Of a DNA stretch of 43,083 nt, positions 24,271-33,243 are shown one piece after another. This stretch comes from JAZQHR01 sp045540695. Its GTDB lineage: Bacteria; Bacillota; Clostridia; UMGS1810. The stretch is from positions 1-43,083 of the forward strand of contig JAZQHR010000001.1 of assembly GCA_045540695.1 (NCBI GenBank), in the 5' to 3' direction. The translations under genes were made by a program, and so were the position numbers. The notes beneath the pieces are model-generated. The model was given only the letters and a program-made list of their open reading frames with translations, had not been told where the DNA came from and did no database searches. Within the stretch, counting starts at the first letter, position 1. Every line of letters begins with the position of its first letter.

Positions 24271-24612
24271 ATGCCCGGTACAAGAAAATTAGGCCGTTCA
24301 ACTGACCATAGACTTTCTATGCTTAGAACTCAGGTAACACAGCTACTTGAGCACGGCAAAATTGAAACTACTTTGCAGAAAGCAAAGGAAGTAAGAAGTA
24401 TCGCTGAAAAGATGATTACTCTAGGCAAAGAAAATACTCTTCACACAAGAAGACAGGCACTTGCATACATCACAAAAGAAGATGTTGTAACTAAAGTTTT
24501 CGAAGAGATTGCGCCTAAGTACGCTGATCGTAACGGCGGTTATACCAGAATAGTTAAAATAGGACCAAGACGCGGTGACGCTGCAGAAATGGCTATTTTG
24601 GAATTGGTATAA
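24271..24612 (+). CDS. rplQ: 50S ribosomal protein L17
   Basis: Last gene of the superoperon. The 113-residue short form begins MPGTRKLGRSTDHRLSMLRTQVTQLLEHGKIETTLQKAKEVRSIAEKMITLGK and ends RIVKIGPRRGDAAEMAILELV. GAAGGAGGT precedes ATG 24271. It is followed by a strong terminator, not by ecfA1 as in Bacillus. Confidence 0.98.
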   Translation: MPGTRKLGRSTDHRLSMLRTQVTQLLEHGKIETTLQKAKEVRSIAEKMITLGKENTLHTRRQALAYITKEDVVTKVFEEIAPKYADRNGGYTRIVKIGPRRGDAAEMAILELV

Positions 24613-24632
24613 TATTACTTTTAATAAAAATT

Positions 24633-24671
24633 AAAAATCCAAATCGAATTTATTTTCGGTTTGGATTTTTT
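24633..24671 (+). terminator. Terminator of the ribosomal superoperon
   Basis: A 14-pair stem (one G-T pair) between AAATCCAAATCGAA (from 24635) and TTCGGTTTGGATTT (ending near 24668), with A and T runs on both sides. Given its symmetry it may also serve the convergent sigG gene. Confidence 0.88.
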
Positions 24672-24693
24672 ATGCTTTGAAAACAATAGATAT

Positions 24694-24765
24694 GGCAGGG
24701 GCTTGCTCCTGCCGAATATGCATTATTCTTTTTAATCTCGTAGGGAACGACCTGTGTGTCGTTCC
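24694..24765. repeat. Two extragenic hairpins between rplQ and sigG
   Basis: GGCAGGGG/CTCCTGCC (24694-24714) and a perfect GGAACGAC (24744-24751)/GTCGTTCC (24758-24765) hairpin preceded by CGTAG. The CGTAGGGAA start recurs inside the element after glnA (42678-42686). They appear to be members of a palindromic intergenic repeat family. Confidence 0.55.
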
Positions 24766-24785
24766 GCTGTGATTTGTATAGGTGC

Positions 24786-25556
24786 TTATATATATTTCTT
24801 CATTTGTTCTATGGCACTTTTTTCAAGGCGTGATACCTGCGCCTGCGATATGCCTATCTCGCTTGCCACCTCTGTTTGAGTTTTTCCTTTGAAAAAACGA
24901 AGGCCAAGTATGTGCTTTTCTCGTTCGTTAAGCTTTTTCATTGCTTCCTTTAACGATATTTCCTCTATCCAGCTGTCGTCGTGATTTTTTTCGTCGCTCA
25001 CCTGGTCCATAACATATATCGTGTCGCCCGAGTCGTTGTATACAGGCTCAAATAGTGATATCGGGTCCTGAATAGCATCAAGTGCAAACACCACATCTTT
25101 TTTAGGAATATCAAGTTCTTTTGCTATTTCCGATATGGTAGGCTCTTTTCCATTTTGATTTGTAAGCTTTTCCTTTGCCTGAAGAGCTTTATATGCTGTA
25201 TCTCTAAGTGACCTTGATACTCTAATAGAATTGTTATCCCTTAGGTATCTTCGCACCTCACCTATAATCATAGGAACGGCGTAGGTGGAAAATTGGACAT
25301 TCTGACTTAAATCAAAATTGTCTATGGATTTTATAAGACCGATGCAACCCACCTGAAATAAATCATCAATGTTCTCGCCACGATTGTTAAACCTTTGTAT
25401 GACCGACAGCACCAGCCTTAAATTACCCTGAACAAAGGTTTCTCTGGCAGTTTTGTCACCATTTTTTATTTTTTCAAAAAGCTCCTTTTTTTCGTTCGCT
25501 GTAAGTACAGGAAGCTTTGATGTATTAACACCGCAAATTTCAACTTTATTTATCAT
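24786..25556 (-). CDS. sigG: RNA polymerase sporulation sigma factor SigG
   Basis: Late forespore-specific sigma factor. The 256-residue protein aligns along its whole length with Bacillus SigG: N-terminal VEICGVNTSKLPVLT, region 2 NLRLVLSVIQRFNNRGENIDDLFQVGCIGLIKSIDNFDLSQNVQFSTYAVPMIIGEVRRYLRDNNSIRVSRSLRD, then YNDSGDTIYVMDQVSDEKN, and region 4.2 KTQTEVASEIGISQAQVSRLEKSAIEQMKKYI. GGGAGG precedes the ATG. It is not adjacent to sigE/spoIIGA as in Bacillus. Upstream lies a sigma-F/G-like promoter. Confidence 0.97.
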   Translation of the reverse strand: MINKVEICGVNTSKLPVLTANEKKELFEKIKNGDKTARETFVQGNLRLVLSVIQRFNNRGENIDDLFQVGCIGLIKSIDNFDLSQNVQFSTYAVPMIIGEVRRYLRDNNSIRVSRSLRDTAYKALQAKEKLTNQNGKEPTISEIAKELDIPKKDVVFALDAIQDPISLFEPVYNDSGDTIYVMDQVSDEKNHDDSWIEEISLKEAMKKLNEREKHILGLRFFKGKTQTEVASEIGISQAQVSRLEKSAIEQMKKYI

Positions 25557-25607
25557 TTTAAAACCTCCCTTTTCGTGAAGGTTTTGAGCTCATAACCTGA
25601 TAGTAAC

Positions 25608-25635
25608 ATTATCTCCAAGCGTTTGCAATTTATAC
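25608..25635 (-). promoter_or_regulatory. Forespore-type (sigma-F/G) promoter of sigG
   Basis: On the minus strand GTATA (25635-25631), 14 bases, GGAGATAAT (25616-25608). This fits the sigma-F pattern of GYWTA and GGNRANAHT, with a spacer about one base shorter than usual. It lies about 50 bases before the sigG start. Confidence 0.55.
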
Positions 25636-25651
25636 GAGTGTAATGTATAAT
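25623..25651 (+). promoter_or_regulatory. Vegetative promoter of the YcdB/SLH gene
   Basis: TTGCAA (25623-25628), 17-base spacer, TATAAT (25646-25651). Predicted start near 25658. It physically overlaps the divergent sigG promoter, so the two probably exclude each other. Confidence 0.75.
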
Positions 25652-25736
25652 TTATTTGTGAGTTTGACGAATAAAAACGGAACTTTTTGGAAATTAATTT
25701 CGTCTAATAGACAAAATTACAAAGGAGCGATAAAGT

Positions 25737-27755
25737 ATGAAAAAATTTATAGCAATACTTTTAAGCATTATTATGCTTATTCCAAATGTTGCGTTTGCAG
25801 CCAGCGAGGAGCTTGCAGCGGTAACATTAAGTGTAAAAAACAGGATAGAAATTCCTGACGAGCTTAATAAATTTAAAAGCAATGTTCAAACTGATAAAGA
25901 AGGAAATTCAACATATAGCCTTATATGGACAAACAAGGAAGATAATAACAAGCAGATATCGATAACAGTAAATGATAAGGATGATATAATCAGTTATTCA
26001 AAATGGGGATTAGATAACAAGGAATACCCAGGCATAGGAATTTCAAAGTTTGATAAAGACTATTATATCGAAACAGCAAAGGCGTGGATTGAAAAGGTTA
26101 ATCCAAGCTGGGTGGATGAGCTTGACTTTGATACGAATGTAGATTTATCAAGTATATATTCAAGTTCGATATCTGTACACTTTAATAGAGTGATAAATGG
26201 TCTTAATTTCTGCTCTAATTATGTAAGTTTCAATATAAATAAATATTCAGGAGAAATTACCAGAGTAAGTTCAAACTGGACATATTCGGATGTTATTGCT
26301 GATATAAATGATGTGCTAGATGAAGAAATTTTAAAAAATGCATTTGGAAAATATTCCGGGGTTCGCGCGGTGTACAAGACTAAGAATGATAGTAAAAATG
26401 CACAGATTATTTATATTCCAAATAAAGAAGAGCTTATTATAGATGCACTCACAGGAGAAGAAAACACGTCCAAAATAATAGATAATCATTATAGAGAATA
26501 TGGTTTGATGGCGGATTCTGTTACTTCAAAAAATGAATCTGCCACTCTTACTAAGGAAGAGACTGAAGAAATAGATAGAATGAATAATCTTATTTCATCG
26601 CAGACAGCCATAACTACAGCACAGGAAATAGAAAATACATATACAAAGGAATATGAGTTTGAAGACATCAAGTACTATAAAGTGAAATGTGAAGATGATG
26701 CCAAGTACGAAGTGAAAGTTTCATTTGAATCTGATAAGGGAAATTCGCGAGTTACCCTTGATGCAACAACTGCGAAATTGTTATCACTTTCATCGTACAA
26801 CAGTACATATTATAACGATGCAGACAAGTTATCAAGTGAAGTGCTTAAAGAAAGTGCAGATGAATTTAAGAAAAAATATGCGCCTGATATCGCCGAAAAA
26901 GTTAACTTGTTCAATGAGAACTCAGATTATTACTACAACTATTTAAGAAGTGAAAACGATATAGAATATGCCGATAACTACATTAATATAAGAGTTAATC
27001 TATATACAGGTAAAGTAACGGATTTTTATTATAAATGGGATGATGAAGTAACATTTGCAAGTGCTGATAATATCATATCAAACCAGGAGGCGTTTGATTT
27101 TCTTTGTGAAAAGATAGGCTTTGACAAATACTACTTTAATACCGAAGATGGTGTAAAGATAGGATATTCATTAAAATCCAACACACCGTATTATATAGAT
27201 GCTGTAAGCGGAAAAATTCTTGATTACAATCTTGATGAATATGTGGAAGATGAAAAAATCGTAACGGGTATAGCATCAGACCTTGACGGACATTACGCAA
27301 AAGAATATATTGATAAACTTATGCAATGTGGAATTATCAAATACGAGGAAAAATTCCGTCCTGATGACAAAGTGACTGTAAAAGAAGCACTGGAATTTTT
27401 AAATTGTCTTGATGATGGATATGTACCATATGATATTACAAAATATCCATACAGCCGTATGGTTTCGGATATATTTGGTGATGAGAAATATGACGAAAAT
27501 GCCATAGTTACCCGTGAGCAAGCGGCAATGTTTATAGTAAAAGAGAGAAGCAATTATGATGAAATTGCATCTCTTAAGATATTTGACTCAGGATTTAATG
27601 ACCGTCACACTATATCCGATGGATATGAAGGATATATCGCAATTCTAAAAGGACTTGGCGTTATAAATGGTGATGGTATGGGTAACTTTAATCCGTTAAA
27701 TGAAATTACAAGAGCAGATTTTATTATTCTTTTATATAAAAGTATAGATTTGTAA
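25737..27755 (+). CDS. Secreted PepSY/YcdB-like protein with S-layer homology domains
   Basis: A 672-residue exported protein. MKKFIAILLSIIMLIPNVAFA is a signal peptide cleaved near residue 21. The middle (about 40-500) contains repeated segments with KSNVQTDKEGNSTYSLIWTN, YIETAKAWIEKVNPSW and NRVINGLNFCSNYVSFNINKYSGEITRVSSNW, the pattern of YcdB/PepSY-type domains. The end (about 512-672) has S-layer homology repeats, e.g. HYAKEYIDKLMQCGIIKYEEKFRPDDKVTVKEAL and GLGVINGDGMGNFNPLNEITRADFIILLYKS, which anchor proteins to secondary wall polymers. AAAGGAGCG is the ribosome binding site. Exact role unknown; probably an envelope peptidase regulator or surface protein. Confidence 0.85.
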   Translation: MKKFIAILLSIIMLIPNVAFAASEELAAVTLSVKNRIEIPDELNKFKSNVQTDKEGNSTYSLIWTNKEDNNKQISITVNDKDDIISYSKWGLDNKEYPGIGISKFDKDYYIETAKAWIEKVNPSWVDELDFDTNVDLSSIYSSSISVHFNRVINGLNFCSNYVSFNINKYSGEITRVSSNWTYSDVIADINDVLDEEILKNAFGKYSGVRAVYKTKNDSKNAQIIYIPNKEELIIDALTGEENTSKIIDNHYREYGLMADSVTSKNESATLTKEETEEIDRMNNLISSQTAITTAQEIENTYTKEYEFEDIKYYKVKCEDDAKYEVKVSFESDKGNSRVTLDATTAKLLSLSSYNSTYYNDADKLSSEVLKESADEFKKKYAPDIAEKVNLFNENSDYYYNYLRSENDIEYADNYINIRVNLYTGKVTDFYYKWDDEVTFASADNIISNQEAFDFLCEKIGFDKYYFNTEDGVKIGYSLKSNTPYYIDAVSGKILDYNLDEYVEDEKIVTGIASDLDGHYAKEYIDKLMQCGIIKYEEKFRPDDKVTVKEALEFLNCLDDGYVPYDITKYPYSRMVSDIFGDEKYDENAIVTREQAAMFIVKERSNYDEIASLKIFDSGFNDRHTISDGYEGYIAILKGLGVINGDGMGNFNPLNEITRADFIILLYKSIDL

Positions 27756-27832
27756 AAAATTTTAAAAATCATGGAACTTTTTTAAAACTCTTTCGTCATA
27801 AGAGTGTGAAAAACAAAAGGAGGATATACAAA

Positions 27833-29332
27833 ATGATAAATGTATTGAAAAAAGCAACTGCACTTGCGGTTGCAACAGCGTCACTTTTCACAGTGGCATT
27901 AGCAAATGAATATGACACAATGCTTATCTCAGAAGAAAATGAGGTAGCGGTACAGGAAAGTACATATTTTACAAAGACAGGTAAAGTTACAGAAGTAGTT
28001 ACTGAAGAATTTAAAAGTGTTACAATCGATACAGAGGGTGAAGAATACACACTAAACGTAGACGATGCGACAGTAATTATAAATGCTGACGGAATGCCAG
28101 TAGCACTTGAGGAAATTAAAGTCGGTGAAGTTATCACAGGCGTACACAACGAGGCAATGACAATGAGCATCCCACCACAGAGCTATGCAAAGGTTATCGC
28201 AGTAGTATCTGAAGAAAAAGGCGCTCCTGCGTATATCGAAGTAGCTAAGAAGGAAGAAACAGAAGATGGCATTAAGCTTTATGACAAAGCTAACAACTAC
28301 ATCATTACTCTAGTAAATGAAACAGTAGTTGAACCATACAAAACAAGAAACATCGTAACTGCCGATGATATCGTAGAAGGTTCAAGAGTTCTTGCATTCT
28401 TTGATGTAATGACACTAAGCCTACCTGCACAAGCAGTAGCAAACAAGGTAATCATTCTTCCGGCAGAGGTTGCAGTAGAAGAAACTGAAACTCCTGAAAT
28501 TGCAGATGTAGACGTTATTGAAAAAGAGCACACTTACTTTACAGTAGTTGGTGAAGTAACAGAAATACTTGAAAATCAGGTAGTAATCGATTTTGAAGGC
28601 AACGCATTTGCACTAAACGTTGGTAACTCAACTAAGGTTGTAAACGCTGACGGTATGCCAATAAACTTTGCAGATATCAAAGTAGGCGATACTATCACAG
28701 CTACACATAACGCTGCTACTACAAGAAGCCTTCCACCGCAGAGCTTTGCAAGAGTTATCGTTGTAAATGAAGAGGGTAAAGCTGCTCCACTATATGTAGA
28801 GGTATCAAAGAAGGAAGAAACAGAAGATGGCGTTAAGCTTTACGATAAAGATGATAACTACATCATCACTCTAACAAGCGAAACTGTATTTGAACCATAC
28901 AAGACAAGAAACATTGTAACTCATGCTGATATCGTAGAAGGTAGCGAAATACTAGTGTATACTGATATAATGACACTAAGCTTACCAGCACAGGCAGTAG
29001 CTAACAGAGTAATCATATTCCCTGCAAAGGTTGAAAGTGCAATTGAAGAAATCGATGGAGTAGGTATGGTAGCTCTAAGATCACTTGCTGAAAGCCTAGG
29101 ATTTAACGTTCTATGGAACGATGATATGACAATCGAGCTTAAAAAGTTTGAAACAACTATCAAACTTGCAATTGGCGATGAAAAGCTTACAATCGGTGAA
29201 GAAGTGTTCACACTTGAAAACACTCCTGTACTAAACGTTGATAAAACTTACGTACCTGTAGAAGTATTTGAAAAAATAACTGCTAAAGAGTATGATTTAA
29301 CAGTAGTTGCAAATAAGCTTGAAGTAAGATAA
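27833..29332 (+). CDS. Secreted protein with two tandem repeats and a copper-amine-oxidase-N-like stalk domain
   Basis: A 499-residue exported protein starting MINVLKKATALAVATASLFTVALA (signal peptide). Two homologous units of about 167 residues (27962-28468 and 28532-29029) share TYFT..GxVTE, INADGMP or VNADGMP, PPQSYAKV or PPQSFARV, KKEETEDG, KLYDK, YKTRNIVT and MTLSLPAQAVAN. The C-terminus (from about 29056), MVALRSLAESLGFNVLWNDDMTIELKK and YVPVEVFEKI, is the copper amine oxidase N-terminal stalk domain found in many clostridial surface proteins. ATG 27833 follows AAAAGGAGGATA. Codon choice (many CTA, GTA, ATC) resembles the ribosomal genes, which suggests an abundant protein. Function unknown. 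Confidence 0.85.
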   Translation: MINVLKKATALAVATASLFTVALANEYDTMLISEENEVAVQESTYFTKTGKVTEVVTEEFKSVTIDTEGEEYTLNVDDATVIINADGMPVALEEIKVGEVITGVHNEAMTMSIPPQSYAKVIAVVSEEKGAPAYIEVAKKEETEDGIKLYDKANNYIITLVNETVVEPYKTRNIVTADDIVEGSRVLAFFDVMTLSLPAQAVANKVIILPAEVAVEETETPEIADVDVIEKEHTYFTVVGEVTEILENQVVIDFEGNAFALNVGNSTKVVNADGMPINFADIKVGDTITATHNAATTRSLPPQSFARVIVVNEEGKAAPLYVEVSKKEETEDGVKLYDKDDNYIITLTSETVFEPYKTRNIVTHADIVEGSEILVYTDIMTLSLPAQAVANRVIIFPAKVESAIEEIDGVGMVALRSLAESLGFNVLWNDDMTIELKKFETTIKLAIGDEKLTIGEEVFTLENTPVLNVDKTYVPVEVFEKITAKEYDLTVVANKLEVR

Positions 29333-29351
29333 TTAAAATATTATTTATGTA

Positions 29352-29386
29352 AAAAAGGCTAAACGATTTAATCGTTTAGCCTTTTT
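29352..29386. terminator. Bidirectional terminator between convergent genes
   Basis: Perfect 16-base arms AAAAAGGCTAAACGAT (29352-29367) and ATCGTTTAGCCTTTTT (29371-29386) with a three-base loop. It serves the secreted repeat protein and the convergent glycosyltransferase operon. Confidence 0.95.
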
Positions 29387-29433
29387 GTTTGGTTATGTGT
29401 AGTGACAGGCGTTCTCGACTGTCTGAAATCATT

Positions 29434-30123
29434 CTATTTACCAAAAAATATGTATCTTAAATGCCTTAAGCCGTCAGGGATACTTCGTAGATGCGGTTTG
29501 CCTTTTCTAAGGTCTTTTCTAAGAATGGTAGGTATCTCGCAAATTTTTGCACCGCTTTTTGCAAACTTACCTATTATCTCAGTAGCAAACTCCATTCCAC
29601 CGCAAGATAAATCAAGCTCAAGTGCTTTTTCTCTGTCAAATCCTCTTAGCCCGCAGTGAAAATCGCCTATTTTACAGCCGTATCTAATCCTGGCTAAAAA
29701 CGACAAAAATGGTACACCGATATATTTGTGCGAAAAAGACATTGCACCTTTTTCGATACCACCCTTAAATCTATTGCCCATTACAAGTGCATTTCCGTCA
29801 CGTAGCTTTTCAAGAAACTTATCCAGTGATGAAAAATCGTAGCTTCCGTCACAGTCGCCCATAATGACATATTTTCCTTTTGCAGCCTTTATTCCACCAA
29901 TAAGAGCGTTGCCATAGCCTTTTTCACTTACATTTACAACACGTGCTCCAAGTGATGTCGCTATTTCAACAGAACCATCGGTGCTCCCATTATCCGCTAT
30001 AAGAACTTCAGCTGAGATATTGTGTTTTTTTATGCATTCTAGAGCTTCTGATATGGTGTAATGGATAGAATTTTCTTCGTTTAAGCATGGCATTAAAACG
30101 GTAAGCTCCGGTGTGTTTGTCAT
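29434..30123 (-). CDS. Family 2 glycosyltransferase (polyprenyl-phosphate sugar synthase type)
   Basis: A 229-residue GT-A-fold enzyme: VLMPCLNEENSIHYTI at the start, VLIADNGSTDGSVEIA, and the metal/nucleotide motif YVIMGDCDGSYDFSSLD (about residues 88-104), then GNRFKGG and GDFHCGLRGFDREKA. These features fit the DPM1/GtrB class, which moves a sugar from a nucleotide to a polyprenyl phosphate. Unlike GtrB it has no C-terminal membrane helices. It overlaps the upstream membrane protein by four bases (ATGA), so both are coupled. The likely role is to supply a lipid-linked sugar for envelope glycans; substrate unknown. Confidence 0.85.
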   Translation of the reverse strand: MTNTPELTVLMPCLNEENSIHYTISEALECIKKHNISAEVLIADNGSTDGSVEIATSLGARVVNVSEKGYGNALIGGIKAAKGKYVIMGDCDGSYDFSSLDKFLEKLRDGNALVMGNRFKGGIEKGAMSFSHKYIGVPFLSFLARIRYGCKIGDFHCGLRGFDREKALELDLSCGGMEFATEIIGKFAKSGAKICEIPTILRKDLRKGKPHLRSIPDGLRHLRYIFFGK

Positions 30124-31433
30124 TTGTTTAATCTCCTCTTTTCGTTTCTGCTCAAAGGCATATTTCCGCTAAGTGTAATAGCACACAGTATCGCAAAAAA
30201 TACCGATATAAGTGCACGGTATGTGAAAAATTCATGTACATACGAATGACTGCTAAGCACCATATATCTTACAAATACCAATCCGCCAAGTGCAAGTATA
30301 ATACTCTTTGCATTGTCCTGCCTTTTCTTGTTGAAAATAAGATACAAAAGTCCAATTATCGCTATAACAATAATAAGTGCTGTAACTACAAGCCCCATAT
30401 CGAGTCGTTGTTCACCGCCAAACAATACTGTAAAGCAAGCGGCAATTGCTCCGGGGATTCTTTCAAGTGTATTTTTAGGGATTTCCTCCACAATATCTCC
30501 GTTTGCAGTAAAGTGTATCTGGGCAGAATTTAACGCAGTTATAAACTTGTTTTCGCCAGTTACTACACTTGCGGCTGTCCACTTTACAATAAATGTACCA
30601 CCATAAGCTGCTCCCCAAGCTATGAGGTTGGTTATAATAAGGTATACAAGCGGTTTTGTTTCGCCAAGCCTGTTTTCTTCTGCACGTACTGCCACCACCA
30701 TAATAAGCGGTAACAGGATTGTGATTGTTTCGGTGGTAAGAAAATCAAAAAATGCAACCAATACACCGCCAATCAGCGATAAATAGCTTAAATATTTGTC
30801 GCCCTTTCTTTCAAATATCAGGTAAAGAATGCACATCATAAATCCAACAACAAACGGACTTTGATATTCCATACTTATGCGGATGTTCCATATATGTACT
30901 AGTAGTATGGATATAACAAGCGATACCCCGATGCGGTATTTTTTTCGGTAAATAAACATAATAACTGTAATAATTGCAAAGATAAGTGCAAATATAAAAC
31001 CTGCATTTTTAACAAAATTTACATTTGCAAAGAGATGTATTATTCTTACAAAGCCTGCCATTCCATGCCAGTACCTGGTGTAATCTATGTTGGGCTTGAC
31101 ACCGTTGTTAATGTTTTCTGCAAGACCTATTGCTTCGCCATACTGTGGCTCTTTATAATACTTTGTATCAAGTGCCGACACGAAAGGATTACCCTCACCC
31201 ATATTCCATGCTACACCTAAAAGGATAACATCTGCATAATTGTCCTGTATGGCGTTTAGCTTATTTCCGTCGGTATATGAAAATGCTTCTTGTTTGCTGT
31301 ATGTACCTGTGCTTTTTTTCATATTAGCCTTTATTGCATCGTTCGGTATGGCTGACGTGCCTACCAAAAATAAGTAAAGAACTGCAATCAACGAAAAAAA
31401 TACACATACGTGCTTTAATGTCTTTTTACACAT
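30120..31433 (-). CDS. Polytopic membrane protein, possible GT-C-type glycosyltransferase
   Basis: A 437-residue protein with one N-terminal helix (about residues 8-27), an extracytoplasmic loop of about 120 residues (DNYADVILLGVAWNMGEGNPFVSALDTKYYKEP) and about nine further helices ending with FTYRALISVFFAILCAITL. The topology, with a large first external loop, and the neighbouring polyprenyl-phosphate-sugar synthase suggest a GT-C transferase using the lipid-linked sugar, but no catalytic motif can be assigned with certainty. It starts six bases after the ABC exporter stop, in the same operon. Confidence 0.6.
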   Translation of the reverse strand: MCKKTLKHVCVFFSLIAVLYLFLVGTSAIPNDAIKANMKKSTGTYSKQEAFSYTDGNKLNAIQDNYADVILLGVAWNMGEGNPFVSALDTKYYKEPQYGEAIGLAENINNGVKPNIDYTRYWHGMAGFVRIIHLFANVNFVKNAGFIFALIFAIITVIMFIYRKKYRIGVSLVISILLVHIWNIRISMEYQSPFVVGFMMCILYLIFERKGDKYLSYLSLIGGVLVAFFDFLTTETITILLPLIMVVAVRAEENRLGETKPLVYLIITNLIAWGAAYGGTFIVKWTAASVVTGENKFITALNSAQIHFTANGDIVEEIPKNTLERIPGAIAACFTVLFGGEQRLDMGLVVTALIIVIAIIGLLYLIFNKKRQDNAKSIILALGGLVFVRYMVLSSHSYVHEFFTYRALISVFFAILCAITLSGNMPLSRNEKRRLNK

Positions 31434-31439
31434 ATCACA

Positions 31440-33161
31440 TTATTCTGCCTTTTCTCTAAATTGCTGATTATATAACTTTGCGTAAATATTGTTTACTTCC
31501 ATAAGCTCGTCGTGAGAGCCTTGTTCGATAATTTCTCCATCGGATATTAGCGCTATCTCATCGGCGTTTTTGATGGTCGATAGCCTGTGTGCTACCACTA
31601 TGGTAGTTCTTCCTTTGCAAAGCTCGTCGAGTGATTTTTGAATAAGTATTTCAGTAGAGTTGTCAAGTGCACTTGTTGCTTCATCAAGGATAAGTATAGG
31701 CGGATTTTTAAGGAAAACCCTCGCTATACAAAGCCTTTGCTTTTGACCGCCCGACAGCCTAACACCGCGTTCGCCTATTTCTGTGTCATAGCCGTCATCA
31801 AGGCTCATTACAAAGTCGTGTATGTTTGCCCTTTTTGCAGCCTCGATTATCTCTTCGTCGGTTGCGTCAAGCTTTCCGTATAAAATGTTTTCTCTTATAC
31901 TTGCGTTAAACAGAAAATTATCCTGCTGAACTATTCCTATGTTTTGTCTTAATGACTTAAGTGAAATCTTATTTATGTCTACGCCATCTATAAGTATCTC
32001 ACCATTATGAAAATCGTAAAATCTCGGTATAAGGTGACATATCGTAGTTTTACCGCCGCCGCTTGGACCAACAAGTGCATAAGTTTTGCCTTTTTCAATG
32101 TTTAAGCTTACGTTCTTAAGTACATCTTTATCGTCTTCGTAGCCGTGCGAAACGTTTTTAAATTCTATATGTCCCTCAGCTACTCCAATGTCAATAACAT
32201 CTTCGTTTTCCACTTCAGGCTTTTCCTCCATTATTTCAACAAAACGTGAAAAACCTGCCGCACCGCTTTGGAACTGCTCCATAAAGCGGATGAGTGTGTT
32301 TATAGGGTTTAGGAATAGATTTATTGATACTATAAATGCCGAGTAATCAGCAAAGTTAATGTGCCCGTTGTATAGGAAAAGACCGCCTGCAATTAGTACT
32401 ATTACGTTAAATACATCGGTGATAAATGTAGTAGACGAGTGGAATTTACCCATATTTTGGTATGATTCTCTGCTTGCCTCTTTAAACTTTTCGTTGCCTA
32501 TCTCAAACTTTTCAGCTTCTTTTTCTCTGTTGGTAAATGCTTTTGTTACTCTTATGCCCGATATACTGCTTTCGAGTGATGCGTTTATAACTGCTATAGC
32601 CTGACGGCTTTTTCTAAATGCCGCACGCATCTTTTTTCTAAGGGTAGTGGATACCACCACCAAAAGCGGTACACACGCAAATATTATAAGCGAAAGGTAT
32701 ATGTTTATAGTAGAAAGATATGTAAATGATATTATAACCGATACAAGAGATATAATGGTGCTTTCAGGACCATGATGTGCAAGCTCGGATATGTCCATAA
32801 GGTCATTTGTAAGACGCGACATTATCTTTCCTGTTTCGTTGTTGTCATAAAATTTATATGGAAGTGACTGAAGATGATTAAACATATCACTTCTCATTTG
32901 CGCCTGCATTCGCACACCCATCATGTGACCTTGATACTGTATAAAGTAGTTTAGCATCATTCTCACAAAATACAGTGCGAACAGCATAAGTCCTGATATT
33001 ACTATCATTTTGTAGTTTTTAGTCGGTATCAGGTCGTTTAGCATAGTGCGTGTGATGATAGGGTATAGCACACCAATCATTGCAACTAAAAATGATGCAC
33101 CAAGGTCTAAACAGAATATTTTTTTGTGCGGTTTATAATAGCTTAAAAATTTCCAAAACAT
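31440..33161 (-). CDS. ABC exporter with fused membrane and ATPase domains (MsbA/MDR type)
   Basis: A 573-residue half-transporter that should work as a homodimer or with a partner. Six transmembrane helices fill about residues 10-320. The ATPase domain has Walker A GPSGGGKTT (about 364-372), Q-loop IGIVQQDNFLFNASI, signature LSGGQKQR (about 467-474), Walker B ILILDEATSALD (about 488-499) and the switch histidine in VAHRLST. Such exporters move lipids, drugs or lipid-linked glycans. Here it heads an operon with the GT-C-like protein and GT2 enzyme, favouring a glycolipid substrate, but this is inference. Confidence 0.9.
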   Translation of the reverse strand: MFWKFLSYYKPHKKIFCLDLGASFLVAMIGVLYPIITRTMLNDLIPTKNYKMIVISGLMLFALYFVRMMLNYFIQYQGHMMGVRMQAQMRSDMFNHLQSLPYKFYDNNETGKIMSRLTNDLMDISELAHHGPESTIISLVSVIISFTYLSTINIYLSLIIFACVPLLVVVSTTLRKKMRAAFRKSRQAIAVINASLESSISGIRVTKAFTNREKEAEKFEIGNEKFKEASRESYQNMGKFHSSTTFITDVFNVIVLIAGGLFLYNGHINFADYSAFIVSINLFLNPINTLIRFMEQFQSGAAGFSRFVEIMEEKPEVENEDVIDIGVAEGHIEFKNVSHGYEDDKDVLKNVSLNIEKGKTYALVGPSGGGKTTICHLIPRFYDFHNGEILIDGVDINKISLKSLRQNIGIVQQDNFLFNASIRENILYGKLDATDEEIIEAAKRANIHDFVMSLDDGYDTEIGERGVRLSGGQKQRLCIARVFLKNPPILILDEATSALDNSTEILIQKSLDELCKGRTTIVVAHRLSTIKNADEIALISDGEIIEQGSHDELMEVNNIYAKLYNQQFREKAE

Positions 33162-33211
33162 AATAGCACTCCCGTGTGTCAGTATAGGTTAATTGTAATT
33201 TATTACATATA

Positions 33212-33240
33212 ATTATATCAAAAACCCTCATTTCTTTCAA
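33212..33240 (-). promoter_or_regulatory. Promoter of the ABC exporter-glycosyltransferase operon
   Basis: On the minus strand TTGAAA (33240-33235), 17-base spacer, TATAAT (33217-33212), with TGA just before the -10 (extended -10). Predicted start near 33205, about 45 bases before the exporter start and just after the stop of the upstream membrane gene. Confidence 0.8.
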
Positions 33241-33243
33241 TAC

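Noticed and set aside
30234..30606. Plus-strand open frames within the 437-residue membrane protein
   Set aside because: Antisense shadows of a gene with clear membrane topology and operon context.
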